A stretch of 64,000 nucleotides of DNA, from the NCBI GenBank assembly GCA_945910005.1, contig OX246745.1, positions 43,790,251 to 43,854,250 on the forward strand, read 5' to 3'. Shown here piece by piece: positions 1 to 12,336 of this stretch. The notes beneath the pieces are model-generated. The model had not been told where the DNA came from. It made no database searches and saw only the letters and a program-made list of their open reading frames with translations. A program made the translations under genes and the position numbers. Source of the stretch: Isoperla grammatica. Its lineage: Eukaryota; Arthropoda; Insecta; Plecoptera; Perlodidae. The first letter of the stretch is position 1; every line of letters begins with the position of its first letter.

Positions 1-880
1 TTTAGCCCAAGGGGCGGGACAGTAGCAGCCAGGCGGGCACAGAAGGCAGCTGTTTAGAGTAGCGGCAGGGGGGGGGTTTAGCCCCAGGGACAGGACAGTA
101 GCAGCCAGGCGGGCACAGAAGGCAGCTGTTAAGAGTAGCCGGGGGGGGGGGGGGTTTAGCCCCAGGGGCGGGACAGTAGCAGCCAGGCGGGCACAGAAGG
201 CAGCTGTTTAGAGAGCGGGGGGGGGGGGTTTAGCCCCAGGGGCAGGACAGTAGCAGCCAGGCGGGCACAGAAGGCAGCTGTTTAGAGTAGCGGGGGGGGG
301 GGGTTTAGCCCCAGGGGCGGGACAGTAGCAGCCAGGCGGGCACAGAAGGCAGCTGTTTAGAGTAGCGGGGGGGGGGGGTTTAGCCCCAGGGGCAGGACAG
401 TAGCAGCCAGGCGGGCACAGAAGGCAGCTGTTTAGAGTAGCGGGGGGGGGGGGGGGTTTAGCCCCAGGGGCGGGACAGTAGCAGCCAGGCGGGCACAGAA
501 GGCAGCTGTTTAGAGTAGCGGCAGGGGGGGAGGTTTAGCACCAGGGGCGGGACAGTAGCAGCCAGGCGGGCACAGAAGGCAGCTGTTTAGAGTAGCGGCA
601 GGGGGGGGGGGGGGTTTAGCACCAGGGGCGGGACAGTAGCAGCCAGGCGGGCACAGAATGCAGCTGTTTAGAGTAGCGGCAGGGGGGGAGGTTTAGCACC
701 AGGGGCGGGACAGTAGCAGCCAGGCGGGCACAGAAGGCAGCTGTTTAGAGTAGCGGCAGGGGGGGGGGGTTTAGCACCAGGGGCGGGACAGTAGCAGCCA
801 GGCGGGCACAGAAGGCAGCTGTTTAGAGTAGCGGGGGGGGGGGTTTAGCACCAGGGGCAGGACAGTAGCAGCCAGGCGGG

Positions 881-1582
881 CACAAAAGGCAGCTGTTTAG
901 AGTAGCGGCAGGGGGGGGGGGTTTAGCACCAGGGGCGGGACAGTAGCAGCCAGGCGGGCACAGAAGGCAGCTGTTTAGAGTAGCGGGGGGGGGGGTTTAG
1001 CCCCAGGGGCGGGACAGTAGCAGCCAGGCGGGCACAGAAGGCAGCTGTTTAGAGTAGCGGCAGGGGGGGGGGGTTTAGCACCAGGGGCGGGACAGTAGCA
1101 GCCAGGCGGGCACAAAAGGCAGCTGTTTAGAGTAGCGGGGGGGGGGGGGTTTAGCCCCAGGGGCGGGACAGTAGCAGCCAGGCGGGCACAGAAGGCAGCT
1201 GTTTAGAGTAGCGGCAGGGGGGGGGGGGTTTAGCACCAGGGGCGGGACAGTAGCAGCCAGGCGGGCACAGAAGGCAGCTGTTTAGAGTAGCGGCAGGGGG
1301 GGGGGGGTTTAGCACCAGGGGCGGGACAGTAGCAGCCAGGCGGGCACAAAAGGCAGCTGTTTAGAGTAGCGGGGGGGGGGGGGTTTAGCCCCAGGGGCGG
1401 GACAGTAGCAGCCAGGCGGGCACAGAAGGCAGCTGTTTAGAGTAGCGGCAGGGGGGGGGGGTTTAGCACCAGGGGCGGGACAGTAGCAGCCAGGCGGGCA
1501 CAGAAGGCAGCTGTTTAGAGTAGCGGGGGGGGGGGTTTAGCACCAGGGGCAGGACAGTAGCAGCCAGGCGGGCACAAAAGGC
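881..1582 (+). repeat. Three-unit higher-order repeat in the G-rich array
   Basis: The rare variant CACAAAAGGC (usual form CACAGAAGGC) recurs at 881, 1111, 1345 and 1573, spacings of 230, 234 and 228 bp. That equals three units each time. The intervening units also repeat their CACCAGG/CCCCAGG and with-GCA/without-GCA states in a similar order. This is a local trimeric higher-order repeat, amplified as a block. Confidence 0.75.
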
Positions 1583-4500
1583 AGCTGTTTAGAGTAGCGG
1601 GGGGGGGGGGTTTCGCCCCAGGGGCGGGACAGTAGCAGCCAGGCGGGCACAGAAGGCAGCTGTTTAGAGTAGCGGGGGGGGGGGTTTAGCCACAGGGGCG
1701 GGACAGTAGCAGCCAGGCGGGCACAGAAGGCAGCTGTTGAGAGTAGCGGGGGGGGGGGGTTTAGCCACAGGGGCAGGACAGTAGCAGCCAGGCGGGCACA
1801 GAAGGCAGCTGTTTAGAGTAGCGGCAGGCGGGGGGGGTTTAGCCCCAGGGGCGGGACAGTAGCAGCCAGGCGGGCACAGAAGGCAGCTGTTTAGAGTAGC
1901 GGGGGGGGGGGTTTAGCCCCAGGGGCAGGACAGTAGCAGCCAGGCGGGCACAGAAGGCAGCTGTTTAGAGTAGCGGCAGGCGGGGGGGGTTTAGCACCAG
2001 GGGCGGGACAGTAGCAGCCAGGCGGGCACAGAAGGCAGCTGTTTAGAGTAGCGGCAGGGGGGGGGGGGTTTAGCCCCAGGGGCGGGACAGTAGCAGCCAG
2101 GCGGGCACAGAACGCAGCTGTTTAGAGTAGCGGGGGGGGGGGTTTAGCCCCAGGGGCAGGACAGTAGCAGCCAGGCGGGCACAGAAGGCAGCTGTTTAGA
2201 GTAGCGGCAGGCGGGGGGGGTTTAGCACCAGGGGCGGGACAGTAGCAGCCAGGCGGGCACAGAAGGCAGCTGTTTAGAGTAGCGGCAGGGGGGGGGGGGT
2301 TTAGCCCCAGGGGCGGGACAGTAGCAGCCAGGCGGGCACAGAAGGCAGCTGTTTAGAGTAGCGGCAGGGGGGGGGGGGGTTTAGCCTCAGGGGCAGGACA
2401 GTAGCAGCCAGGCGGGCACAGAAGGCAGCTGTTTAGAGTAGCGGGGGGGGGGGGTTTAGCCCCAGGGGCAGGACAGTAGCAGCCAGGCGGGCACAGAAGG
2501 CAGCTGTTTAGAGTAGCGGCAGGGGGGGGGGGTTTAGCCCCAGGGGCGGGACAGTAGCAGCCAGGCGGGCACAGAAGGCAGCTGTTTAGAGTAGCGGCAG
2601 GGGGGGGGGGTTTAGCCCCAGGGGCGGGACAGTAGCAGCCAGGCGGGCACAGAAGGCAGCTGTTTAGAGTAGCGGGGGGGGGGGTTTAGCACCAGGGGCA
2701 GGACAGTAGCAGCCAGGCGGGCACAGAAGGCAGCTGTTTAGAGTAGCGGCAGGCGGGGGGGGTTTAGCACCAGGGGCGGGACAGTAGCAGCCAGGCGGGC
2801 ACAGAATGCAGCTGTTTAGAGTAGCGGCAGGGGGGGAGGTTTAGCACCAGGGGCGGGACAGTAGCAGCCAGGCGGGCACAGAAGGCAGCTGTTTAGAGTA
2901 GCGGCAGGGGGGGGGGGTTTAGCCCCAGGGGAAGGACAGTAGCGCCCAGGCGGGCACAGAAGGCAGCTGTTTAGAGTAGCGGGGGGGGGGGGTTTAGCCC
3001 CAGGGGCAGGACAGTAGCAGCCAGGCGGGCACAGAAGGCAGCTGTTTAGAGTAGCGGGGGGGGGGGGTTTAGCACCAGGGGCGGGACAGTAGCAGCCAGG
3101 CGGGCACAGAAGGCAGCTGTTTAGAGTAGCGGCAGGGGGGGGGGGTTTAGCACCAGGGGCGGGACAGTAGCAGCCAGGCGGGCACAGAAGGCAGCTGTTT
3201 AGAGTAGCGGGGGGGGGGGTTTAGCACCAGGGGCAGGACAGTAGCAGCCAGGCGGGCACAGAAGGCAGCTGTTTAGAGTAGCGGCAGGGGGGGGGGGTTT
3301 AGCACCAGGGGCGGGACAGTAGCAGCCAGGCGGGCACAGAAGGCAGCTGTTTAGAGTAGCGGGGGGGGGGGGGGTTTAGCCCCAGGGGCGGCACAGTAGC
3401 AGCCAGGCGGGCACAGAAGGCAGCTGTTTAGAGTAGCGGGGGGGGGGGGTTTAGCCCCAGGGGCGGCACAGTAGCAGCCAGGCGGGCACAGAAGGCAGCT
3501 GTTTAGAGTAGCGGGGGGGGGGGGTGGTTTAGCCCCAGGGGCGGGACAGTAGCAGCCAGGCGGGCACAGAAGGCAGCTGTTTAGAGTAGCGGGGGGGGGG
3601 GGTTTAGCCCCAGGGGCGGGACAGTAGCAGCCAGGCGGGCACAGAAGGCAGCTGTTTAGAGTAGCGGGGGGGGGGGTTTAGCCCCAGGGGCGGCACAGTA
3701 GCAGCCAGGCGGGCACAGAAGGCAGCTGTTTAGAGTAGCGGCAGGGGGGGGGGGTTTAGCCCCAGGGGCGGGACAGTAGCAGCCAGGCGGGCACAGAAGG
3801 CAGCTGTTTAGAGTAGCGGGGGGGGGGGGTTTAGCCCCAGGGGCGGCACAGTAGCAGCCAGGCGGGCACAGAAGGCAGCTGTTTAGAGTAGCGGGGGGGG
3901 GGGGTGGTTTAGCCCCAGGGGCGGGACAGTAGCAGCCAGGCGGGCACAGAAGGCAGCTGTTTAGAGTAGCGGCAGGGGGGGGGGGTTTAGCCCCAGGGGC
4001 GGGACAGTAGCAGCCAGGCGGGCACAGAAGGCAGCTGTTTAGAGTAGCGGCAGGGGGGGGGGGTTTAGCCCCAGGGGCGGGACAGTAGCAGCCAGGCGGG
4101 CACAGAAGGCAGCTGTTTAGAGTAGCGGCAGGGGGGGGGGGGGGGGTTTAGCACCAGGGGCAGGACAGTAGCAGCCAGGCGGGCACAGAAGGCAGCTGTT
4201 TAGAGTAGCGGCAGGGGGGGGGGGGTTTAGCCCCAGGGGCGGGACAGTAGCAGCCAGGCGGGCACAGAAGGCAGCTGTTTAGAGTAGCGGGGGGGGGGGG
4301 GGTTTAGCCCCAGGGGCGGCACAGTAGCAGCCAGGCGGGCACAGAAGGCAGCTGTTTAGAGTAGCGGGGGGGGGGGGTGGTTTAGCCCCAGGGGCGGGAC
4401 AGTAGCAGCCAGGCGGGCACAGAAGGCAGCTGTTTAGAGTAGCGGGGGGGGGGGGGGGGTTTAGCCCCAGGGGCGGGACAGTAGCAGCCAGGCGGGCACA

Positions 4501-6150
4501 GAAGGCAGCTGTTTAGAGTAGCGGCAGGGGGGGGTTTAGCCCCAGGGGCAGGACAGTAGCAGCCAGGCGGGCACAGAAGGCAGCTGTTTAGAGTAGCGGC
4601 AGGGGGGGGGGGGTTTAGCCCCAGGGGCGGGACAGTAGCAGCCAGGCGGGCACAGAAGGCAGCTGTTTAGAGTAGCGGCAGGGGGGGGGGGGTATAGCCC
4701 CAGGGGCGGGACAGTAGCAGCCAGGCGGGCACAGAAGGCAGCTGTTTAGAGTAGCGGCAGGGGGGGGGGGGGGGTTTAGCACCAGGGGCAGGACAGTAGC
4801 AGCCAGGCGGGCACAGAAGGCAGCTGTTTAGAGTAGCGGCAGGGGGGGGGGGTTTAGCCCCAGGGGAAGGACAGTAGCGCCCAGGCGGGCACAGAAGGCA
4901 GCTGTTTAGAGTAGCGGAAGGGGGGGGGCGGTTTAGCACCAGGGGCGGGACAGTAGCAGCCAGGCGGGCACAGAAGGCAGCTGTTTAGAGTAGCGGCAGG
5001 GGGGGGGGGTTTAGCCCCAGGGGAAGGACAGTAGCGCCCAGGCGGGCACAGAAGGCAGCTGTTTAGACTAGCGGCAGGGGGGGGGGGGTTTAGCACCAGG
5101 GGCGGGACAGTAGCAGCCAGGCGGGCACAGAAGGCAGCTGTTTAGAGTAGCGGCAGGGGGGGGGGGGTTTCGCCCCAGGGGCGGGACAGTAGCAGCTAGG
5201 CGGGCACAGAAGGCAGCTGTTTAGAGTAGCGGGGGGGGGGGGGGTTTAGCCCCAGGGGCAGGACAGTAGCAGCCAGGCAGGCACAGAAGGAAGCTGTTTA
5301 GAGTAGCGGGGGGGGGGGTTTAGCCCCAGGGGCAGGACAGTAGCAGCCAGGCGGGCACAGAAGGCAGCTGTTTAGAGTACGGGGGAGGGGGGGGGTTTAG
5401 CACCAGGGGCGGGACAGTAGCAGCCAGGCGGGCACAGAAGGCAGCTGTTTAGAGTAGCGGCAGGCGGGGGGGGTTTAGCCCCAGGGGCAAGACAGTAGCA
5501 GCCAGGCGGGCACAGAAGGCAGCTGTTTAGAGAGCGGGGGGGGGGGGGGGGTTTAGCCCCAGGGGCGGGACAGTAGCAGCCAGGCGGGCACAGAAGGCAG
5601 CTTTTTAGAGAGCGGGGGGGGGGTTTAGCCCCAGGGGCAGGACAGTAGCAGCCGGGCGGGCACAAAAGGCAGCTGTTTAGAGTAGCGTAAGGGGGGGGGG
5701 GGTTTAGCCCCAGGGGCAGGACAGTAGCAGCCGGGCGGGCACAGAAGGCAGCTGTTTAGAGTAGCGGCAGGGGGGGAGGGTTTAGCACCAGGGGCGGGAC
5801 AGTAGCAGCCAGGCAGGCACAGAAGGCAGCTGTTTAGAGAGCGGGGGGGGGGGGGTTTAGCCCCAGGGGCAGGACAGTAGCAGCCGGGCGGGCACAGAAG
5901 GCAGCTGTTTGGAGTAGCGGCAGGGGGGGGGGGTTTAGCACCAGGGGCGGGACAGTAGCAGCCAGGCAGGCACAGAAGGCAGCTGTTTAGAGTAGCGGCA
6001 GGGGGGGGGGTTAAGCCCCAGGGGCAGGACAGTAGCAGCCAGGCGGGCACAGAAGGCAGCTGTTTAGAGTAGCGGGGGGGGGGGGTTTAGCCCCACGGGC
6101 GGGACAGTAGCAGCCAGGCGGGCACAGAAGGCAGCTGTTTAAGAGTAGCC

Positions 6151-6170
6151 GGGGGGGGGGGGGGGGGGGG
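6151..6170 (+). repeat. 20-nt poly-G run in the minisatellite
   Basis: This is one of the longest uninterrupted G homopolymers in the array; another 20-G run lies at 10273-10292 and an 18-G run at 7794-7811. Runs this long are prone to slippage and to G-quadruplex formation, and they are hard to sequence accurately. The exact lengths here should be treated as approximate. Confidence 0.85.
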
Positions 6171-6651
6171 TTTAGCCCCAGGGGCGGGACAGTAGCAGCC
6201 AGGCGGGCACAGAAGGCAGCTGTTTAGAGAGCGGGGGGGGGGGTTTAGCCCCAGGGGCGGGACAGTTGCAGCCAAACGGGCACAGAAGGCAGCTGATTAG
6301 AGTAGCGGGGGGGGGGGGTTTAGCCCCAGAAGCAGGACAGAAGCAGCCAGGCGGGCACAGAACGCAGCTGTTTAGAGTAGCGGCAGAAGGGGGGGGGGGG
6401 TTTAGCCCCAGGGGCGGGACAGAAGCAGCCAGGCGGGCACAGAAGGCAGCTGTTTAGAGTAGCGGAAGGGGGGGGGGTTTAGCCCCAGGGGCGGGACGGT
6501 AGCAGCCAGGCGGGCACAGAAGGCAGCTGTTTAGAGTAGCCGGGGGGGGGGGGGGGGTTTAGCCCCAGGGGCGGGACAGTAGCAGCCAGGCGGGCACAGA
6601 AGGCAGCTGTTTGGAGTAGCGGCAGGGGGGGGGGGGGTTTAGCCCCAGGGG

Positions 6652-7560
6652 CGGGACAGAAGCAGCCAGGCGGGCACAGAAGGCAGCTGTTTAGAGTAGC
6701 GGAAGGGGGGGGGGGTTTAGCCCCAGGGGCGGGACAGTAGCAGCCAGGCGGGCACAGAAGGCAGCTGTTTAGAGTAGCGGGGGGGGGGGGGGGGGTTTAG
6801 CCCCAGGGGCGGGACAGTAGCAGCCAGGCGGGCACAGCAGGCAGCTGTTTAGAGTAGCGGGGGGGGGGGGGTTTAGCCCCAGGGGCGGGACAGTAGCAGC
6901 CAGGCGGGCACAGAAGGCAGCTGTTTAGAGTAGCGGTAGGGGGGGTGGGGGGGGTTTAGCCCCAGGGGCGGGACAGTAGCAGCCAGGCGGGCACAGAAGG
7001 CAGCTGTTTAGAGTAGCGGGGGGGGGGGGGGGTTTAGCCCCAGGGGCAGGACAGTAGCAGCCAGGCGGGCACAGCAGGCAGCTGTTTAGAGTAGCGGGGG
7101 GGGGGGGGGGTTTAGCCCCAGGGGCGGGACAGTAGCAGCCAGGCGGGCACAGAAGGCAGCTGTTTAGAGTAGCGGGGGGGGGGGGGGGGGTTTAGCCCCA
7201 GGGGCGGGACAGTAGCAGCCAGGCGGGCACAGAAGGCAGCTGTTTAGAGTAGCGGCAGGGGGGGGGGGTTTAGCACCAGGGGCGGGACAGTAGCAGCCAG
7301 GTGGGCACAGAAGGCAGCTGTTTAGAGTAGCGGCAGGCGGGGGGGGTTTAGCCCCAGGGGTAAGACAGTAGCAGCCAGGCGGGCACAGAAGGCAGCTGTT
7401 TAGAGAGCGGGGGGGGGGGGTTTAGCCCCAGGGGCGGGACAGTAGCAGCCAGGCGGGCACAGAAGGCAGCTTTTTAGAGAGCGGGGTGGGGGTTTAGCCC
7501 CAGGGGCAGGACAGTAGCAGCCAGGCGGGCACAGAAGGCAGCTGTTTGGAGTAGTGGCAG
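6652..7560 (+). repeat. Intra-array segmental duplication, left copy
   Basis: A block of about 0.9 kb of minisatellite units is repeated near 10381-11560. Shared rare markers occur in the same order: GGGACAGAAGC (6652 and 10381), CACAGCAGGC units, the interrupted run GCGGTAGGGGGGGTGGG (6933 and 10661), GTGGGCAC, TAAGACAG (7361 and 11403) and GAGCGGGGTGGGGG. The offset is 3728-3729 bp at first and 4042 bp at the TAAGACAG marker, so about four extra units (10.86-11.1 kb) lie in the right copy. Part of this block, about 7265-7560, is also repeated 700 bp downstream at about 7965-8260. Confidence 0.8.
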
Positions 7561-10380
7561 GGGGGGGGGGGGGTTTAGCACCAGGGGCGGGACAGTAGCA
7601 GCCAGGCGGGCACAGAAGGCAGCTTTTTAGAGAGCGGGGTGGGGGTTTAGCCCCAGGGGCAGGACAGTAGCAGCCAGGCGGGCACAGAAGGCAGCTGTTT
7701 GGAGTAGTGGCAGGGGGGGGGGGGGGTTTAGCACCAGGGGCGGGACAGTAGCAGCCAGGCAGGCACAGAAGGCAGCTGTTTAGAGTAGCGGAAGGGGGGG
7801 GGGGGGGGGGGTTTAGCCCCAGGGGCGGGACAGTAGCAGCCAGGCGGGCACAGAAGGCAGCTGTTTAGAGTAGCGGGGGGGGGGGGGGGTTTAGCCCCAG
7901 GGGCGGGACAGTAGCAGCCAGGCGGGCACAGAAGGCAGCTGTTTAGAGTAGCGGCAGGGGGGGGGGGGTTTAGCACCAGGGGCGGGACAGTAGCAGCCAG
8001 GTGGGCACAGAAGGCAGCTGTTTAGAGTAGCGGCAGGCGGGGGGGGTTTAGCCCCAGGGGTAAGACAGTAGCAGCCAGGCGGGCACAGAAGGCAGCTGTT
8101 TAGAGAGCGGGGGGGGGGGGTTTAGCCCCAGGGGCGGGACAGTAGCAGCCAGGCGGGCACAGAAGGCAGCTTTTTAGAGAGCGGGGTGGGGGTTTAGCCC
8201 CAGGGGCAGGACAGTAGCAGCCAGGCGGGCACAGAAGGCAGCTGTTTGGAGTAGTGGCAGGGGGGGGGGGGGGGTTTAGCACCAGGGGCGGGACAGTAGC
8301 AGCCAGGCGGGCACAGAAGGCAGCTGTTTGGAGTAGTGGCAGGGGGGGGGGGGGGTTTAGCACCAGGGGCGGGACAGTAGCAGCCAGGCGGGCACAGAAG
8401 GCAGCTGTTTAGAGTAGTGGCAGGGGGGGGGGGGGGTTTAGCCCCAGGGGCGGGACAGTAGCAGCCAGGCAGGCACAGAAGGCAGCTGTTTAGAGTAGCG
8501 GCAGGCGGGGGGGGTTTAGCACCAGGGGCGGGACAGTAGCAGCCAGGCGGGCACACAAGGCAGCTGTTTAGAGTAGCGGGGGGGGGGGTTTAGCCCCAGG
8601 GGCAGGACAGTAGCAGCCAGGCGGGCACAGAAGGCAGCTGTTTAGAGTAGCGGGGGGGGGGGGTTTAGCACCAGGGGCGGGACAGTAGCAGCCAGGCGGG
8701 CACAGAAGGCAGCTGTTTAGAGAAGCGGCAGGGGGGGGGGGTTTAGCACCAGGGGCGGGACAGTAGCAGCCAGGCAGGCACAGAAGGCAGCTGTTTAGAG
8801 AGCGGGGGGGGGGGTTTAGCCCCAGGGGCAGGACAGTAGCAGCCGGGCGGGCACAGAAGGCAGCTGTTTGGAGTAGTGGCAGGGGGGGGGGGGGGTTTAG
8901 CACCAGGGGCGGGACAGTAGCAGCCAGGCAGGCACAGAAGGCAGCTGTTTAGAGTAGCGGCAGGCGGGGGGGGTTTAGCACCAGGGGCGGGACAGTAGCA
9001 GCCAGGCGGGCACACAAGGCAGCTGTTTAGAGTAGCGGGGGGGGGGGTTTAGCCCCAGGGGCAGGACAGTAGCAGCCAGGCGGGCACAGAAGGCAGCTGT
9101 TTAGAGTAGCGGCAGGCGGGGGGGGTTTAGCACCAGGGGCGGGACAGTAGCAGCCAGGCGGGCACAGAAGGCAGCTGTTTGGAGTAGCGGCAGGGGGGGG
9201 GGGGGGGTTTAGCACCAGGGGCGGGACAGTAGCAGCCAGGCAGGCACAGAAGGCAGCTGTTTAGAGTAGCGGCAGGCGGGGGGGGTTTAGCACCAGGGGC
9301 GGGACAGTAGCAGCCAGGCGGGCACAGAAGGCAGCGTTTTAGAGTAGGGGGGGGGGGGGGGGGGTTTAGCCCCACGGGCGGGACAGTAGCAGCCAGGCGG
9401 GCACAGAAGGCAGCTGTTTAGAGTAGCCGGGGGGGGGGGGGGGGTTTAGCCCCAGGGGCGGGACAGTAGCAGCCAGGCAGGCACAGAAGGCAGCTGTTTA
9501 GAGTAGCGGGGGGGGGGGTTTAGCCCCAGGGGCGGGACAGTAGCAGCCAGGCGGGCACAGAAGGCAGCTGTTTAGAGTAGCGGGGGGGGGGGGGTTTAGC
9601 CCCAGGGGCAGGACAGTAGCAGCCAGGCGGGCACAGAATGCAGCTGTTTAGAGTAGCGGCAGGGGGGGGGGGTTTAGCCCCAGGGGCGGGACAGTAGCAG
9701 CCAGGCGGGCACAGAAGGCAGCTGTTTAGAGTAGCGGGGGGGGGAGGGTTTAGCCCCAGGGGCAGGACAGTAGCGCCCAGGCGGGCACAGACAGCAGCTG
9801 TTTAGAGTAGCGGCAGGGGGGGGGGGGGGTTTAGCCCCAGGGGCAGGACAGTAGCAGCCAGGCGGGTTCAGAAGGCAGCTGTTTAGAAAGCGGGGGGGGG
9901 GGGTTTAGCCCCAGGGGCGGGACAGTAGCAGCCAGGCGGGCACAGAAGGCAGCTGTTTAGAGTAGCGGGGAGGGGGGGGTTTTGCCCCAGGGGCAGGACA
10001 GTAGCAGCCAGGCAGGCACAGAAGGCAGCTGTTTAGAGTAGCGGGGGGGGGGGGGGTTTAGCCCCAGGGGCAGGACAGTAGCAGCCAGGCGGGCACAGAA
10101 GGCAGCTGTTTAGAGTAGCGGGGGGGGGGGGTTTAGCCCCAGGGGCGGGACAGAAGCAGCCAGGCGGGCACAGAAGGCAGCTGTTTAGAGTAGCGGAAGG
10201 GGGGGGGGTTTAGCCCCAGGGGCGGGACAGTAGCAGCCAGGCGGGCACAGAAGGCAGCTGTTTAGAGTAGCCGGGGGGGGGGGGGGGGGGGGTTTAGCCC
10301 CAGGGGCGGGACAGTAGCAGCCAGGCGGGCACAGAAGGCAGCTGTTTAGAGTAGCGGGGGGGGGGGTTTAGCCCCAGGGG

Positions 10381-11560
10381 CGGGACAGAAGCAGCCAGGC
10401 GGGCACAGAAGGCAGCTGTTTAGAGTAGCGGAAGGGGGGGGGGGGTTTAGCCCCAGGGGCGGGACAGTAGCAGCCAGGCGGGCACAGAAGGCAGCTGTTT
10501 AGAGTAGCGGGGGGGGGGGGGGGTTTAGCCCCAGGGGCGGGACAGTAGCAGCCAGGCGGGCACAGCAGGCAGCTGTTTAGAGTAGCGGGGGGGGGGGGGT
10601 TTAGCCCCAGGGGCGGGACAGTAGCAGCCAGGCGGGCACAGAAGGCAGCTGTTTAGAGTAGCGGTAGGGGGGGTGGGGGGGGTTTAGCCCCAGGGGCGGG
10701 ACAGTAGCAGCCAGGCGGGCACAGAAGGCAGCTGTTTAGAGTAGCGGGGGGGGGGGGGGTTTAGCCCCAGGGGCAGGACAGTAGCAGCCAGGCGGGCACA
10801 GCAGGCAGCTGTTTAGAGTAGCGGGGGGGGGGGGGGTTTAGCCCCAGGGGCGGGACAGTAGCAGCCAGGCGGGCACAGCAGGCAGCTGTTTAGAGTAGCC
10901 GGGGGGGGGGGGGGTTTAGCCCCAGGGGCGGGACAGTAGCAGCCAGGCGGGCACAGAAGGCAGCTGTTTAGAGTAGCGGGGGGTGGGGGGGGTTTAGCCC
11001 CAGGGGCGGGACAGTAGCAGCCAGGCGGGCACAGCAGGCAGCTGTTTAGAGTAGCCGGGGGGGGGGGGGTTTAGCCCCAGGGGCGGGACAGTAGCAGCCA
11101 GGCGGGCACAGAAGGCAGCTGTTTAGAGTAGCGGAAGGGGGGGGGGGGGGGGGTTTAGCCCCAGGGGCGGGACAGTAGCAGCCAGGCGGGCACAGAAGGC
11201 AGCTGTTTAGAGTAGCGGGGGGGGGGGGGGGGTTTAGCCCCAGGGGCGGGAAAGTAGCAGCCAGGCGGGCACAGAAGGCAGCTGTTTAGAGTAGCGGCAG
11301 GGGGGGGGGGTTTAGCACCAGGGGCGGGACAGTAGCAGCCAGGTGGGCACAGAAGGCAGCTGTTTAGAGTTGTGGCAGGCGGGGGGGGTTTAGCCCCAGG
11401 GGTAAGACAGTAGCAGCCAGGCGGGCACAGAAGGCAGCTGTTTAGAGAGCGGGGGGGGGGGGTTTAGCCCCAGGGGCGGGACAGTAGCAGCCAGGCGGGC
11501 ACAGAAGGCAGCTTTTTAGAGAGCGGGGTGGGGGTTTAGCCCCAGGGGCAGGACAGTAGC
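10381..11560 (+). repeat. Intra-array segmental duplication, right copy
   Basis: This is the partner of the block at 6652-7560, recognised by the same ordered rare variants. It contains about four additional units, including CACAGCAGGC units followed by GTAGCCGGGG, between the interrupted G run at 10661 and the TAAGACAG marker at 11403. Confidence 0.75.
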
Positions 11561-12336
11561 AGCCGAGCGGGCACAGAAGGCAGCTGTTTAGAGAAGCGGC
11601 AGGGGGGGGGGGTTTAGCACCAGGGGCGGGACAGTAGCAGCCAGGCAGGCACAGAAGGCAGCTTTTTAGAGAGCGGGGGGGGGGGTTTAGCCCCAGGGGC
11701 AGGACAGTAGCAGCCGGGCGGGCACAGAAGGCAGCTGTTTGGAGTAGCGGCAGGGGGGGCTGGGGTTTAGCCCCAGGGGCGGGACAGTAGCAGCCAGGCG
11801 GGCACAGAAGGCAGCTGTTTAGAGTAGCGGCAGGGGGGGGGGGGTTTAGCACCAGGGGCGGGACAGTAGCAGCCAGGCGGGCACAGAAGGCAGCTGTTTA
11901 GAGTAGCGGGGGGGGGGGGGGGTTTAGTCCCAGGGGCGGGACAGTAGCAGCCAGGCGGACAGACAAGGCAGCTGTTTAGAGTAGCGGCAGGGGGGGGGGG
12001 GGGGTTTAGCCCCAGGGGCGGGACAGTAGCAGCCAGGCGGGCACAGAAGGCAGCTGTTTAGAGTAGCGGGGGGGGGGGGTTTAGCCCCAGGGGCGGGACA
12101 GTAGCAGCCAGGCGGGCACACAAGGCAGCTGTTTAGAGTAGCGGCAGGGGGGGGGGGTTTAGCCCCAGGGGCGGGACAATAGCAGCCAGGCGGGCACAGA
12201 AGGCAGCTGTTTAGAGTAGCGGGGGGGGGGGGGGGTTTAGCCCCAGGGGCAGGACAGTAGCAGCCAGGCGGGCACAGAAGGCAGCTGTTTAGAGTAGCGG
12301 GGTGGGGGGGTCTGGGGTTGAGCCCCAGGTGTGGGT

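Larger units (their letters stand above)
1..12336 (+). repeat. G-rich minisatellite array (about 72-84 bp unit)
   Basis: About 160 head-to-tail copies (estimated from array length and mean spacing) of a unit that starts TTTAGCCCCAGGGGCGGGAC, continues through GCAGCCAGGCGGGCACAGAA and GGCAGCTGTTTAGAGTAGCG, and ends in a pure G run. The core is about 64 bp and very constant. Length varies mainly through the G run (about 8-20) and an optional GCA before it. Recurrent variants are CCCCAGG/CACCAGG, GGCGGGAC/GGCAGGAC, AGAAGG/AGCAGG/AAAAGG and GAGTAGCGG/GAGAGCGG. All G runs lie on the plus strand. The array is cut by the left edge and decays at 12301-12336 into a degenerate last unit (GAGCCCCAGGTGTGGG). 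The G run shifts frame from unit to unit, so the short minus-strand open frames inside are not credible genes. Confidence 0.97.

Noticed and set aside
1..12336. Telomeric repeat (GGGTTTAG occurs in each unit)
   Set aside because: The motif is created once per unit where the G run meets TTTAGCC. It is never tandem, so it is not telomeric DNA.
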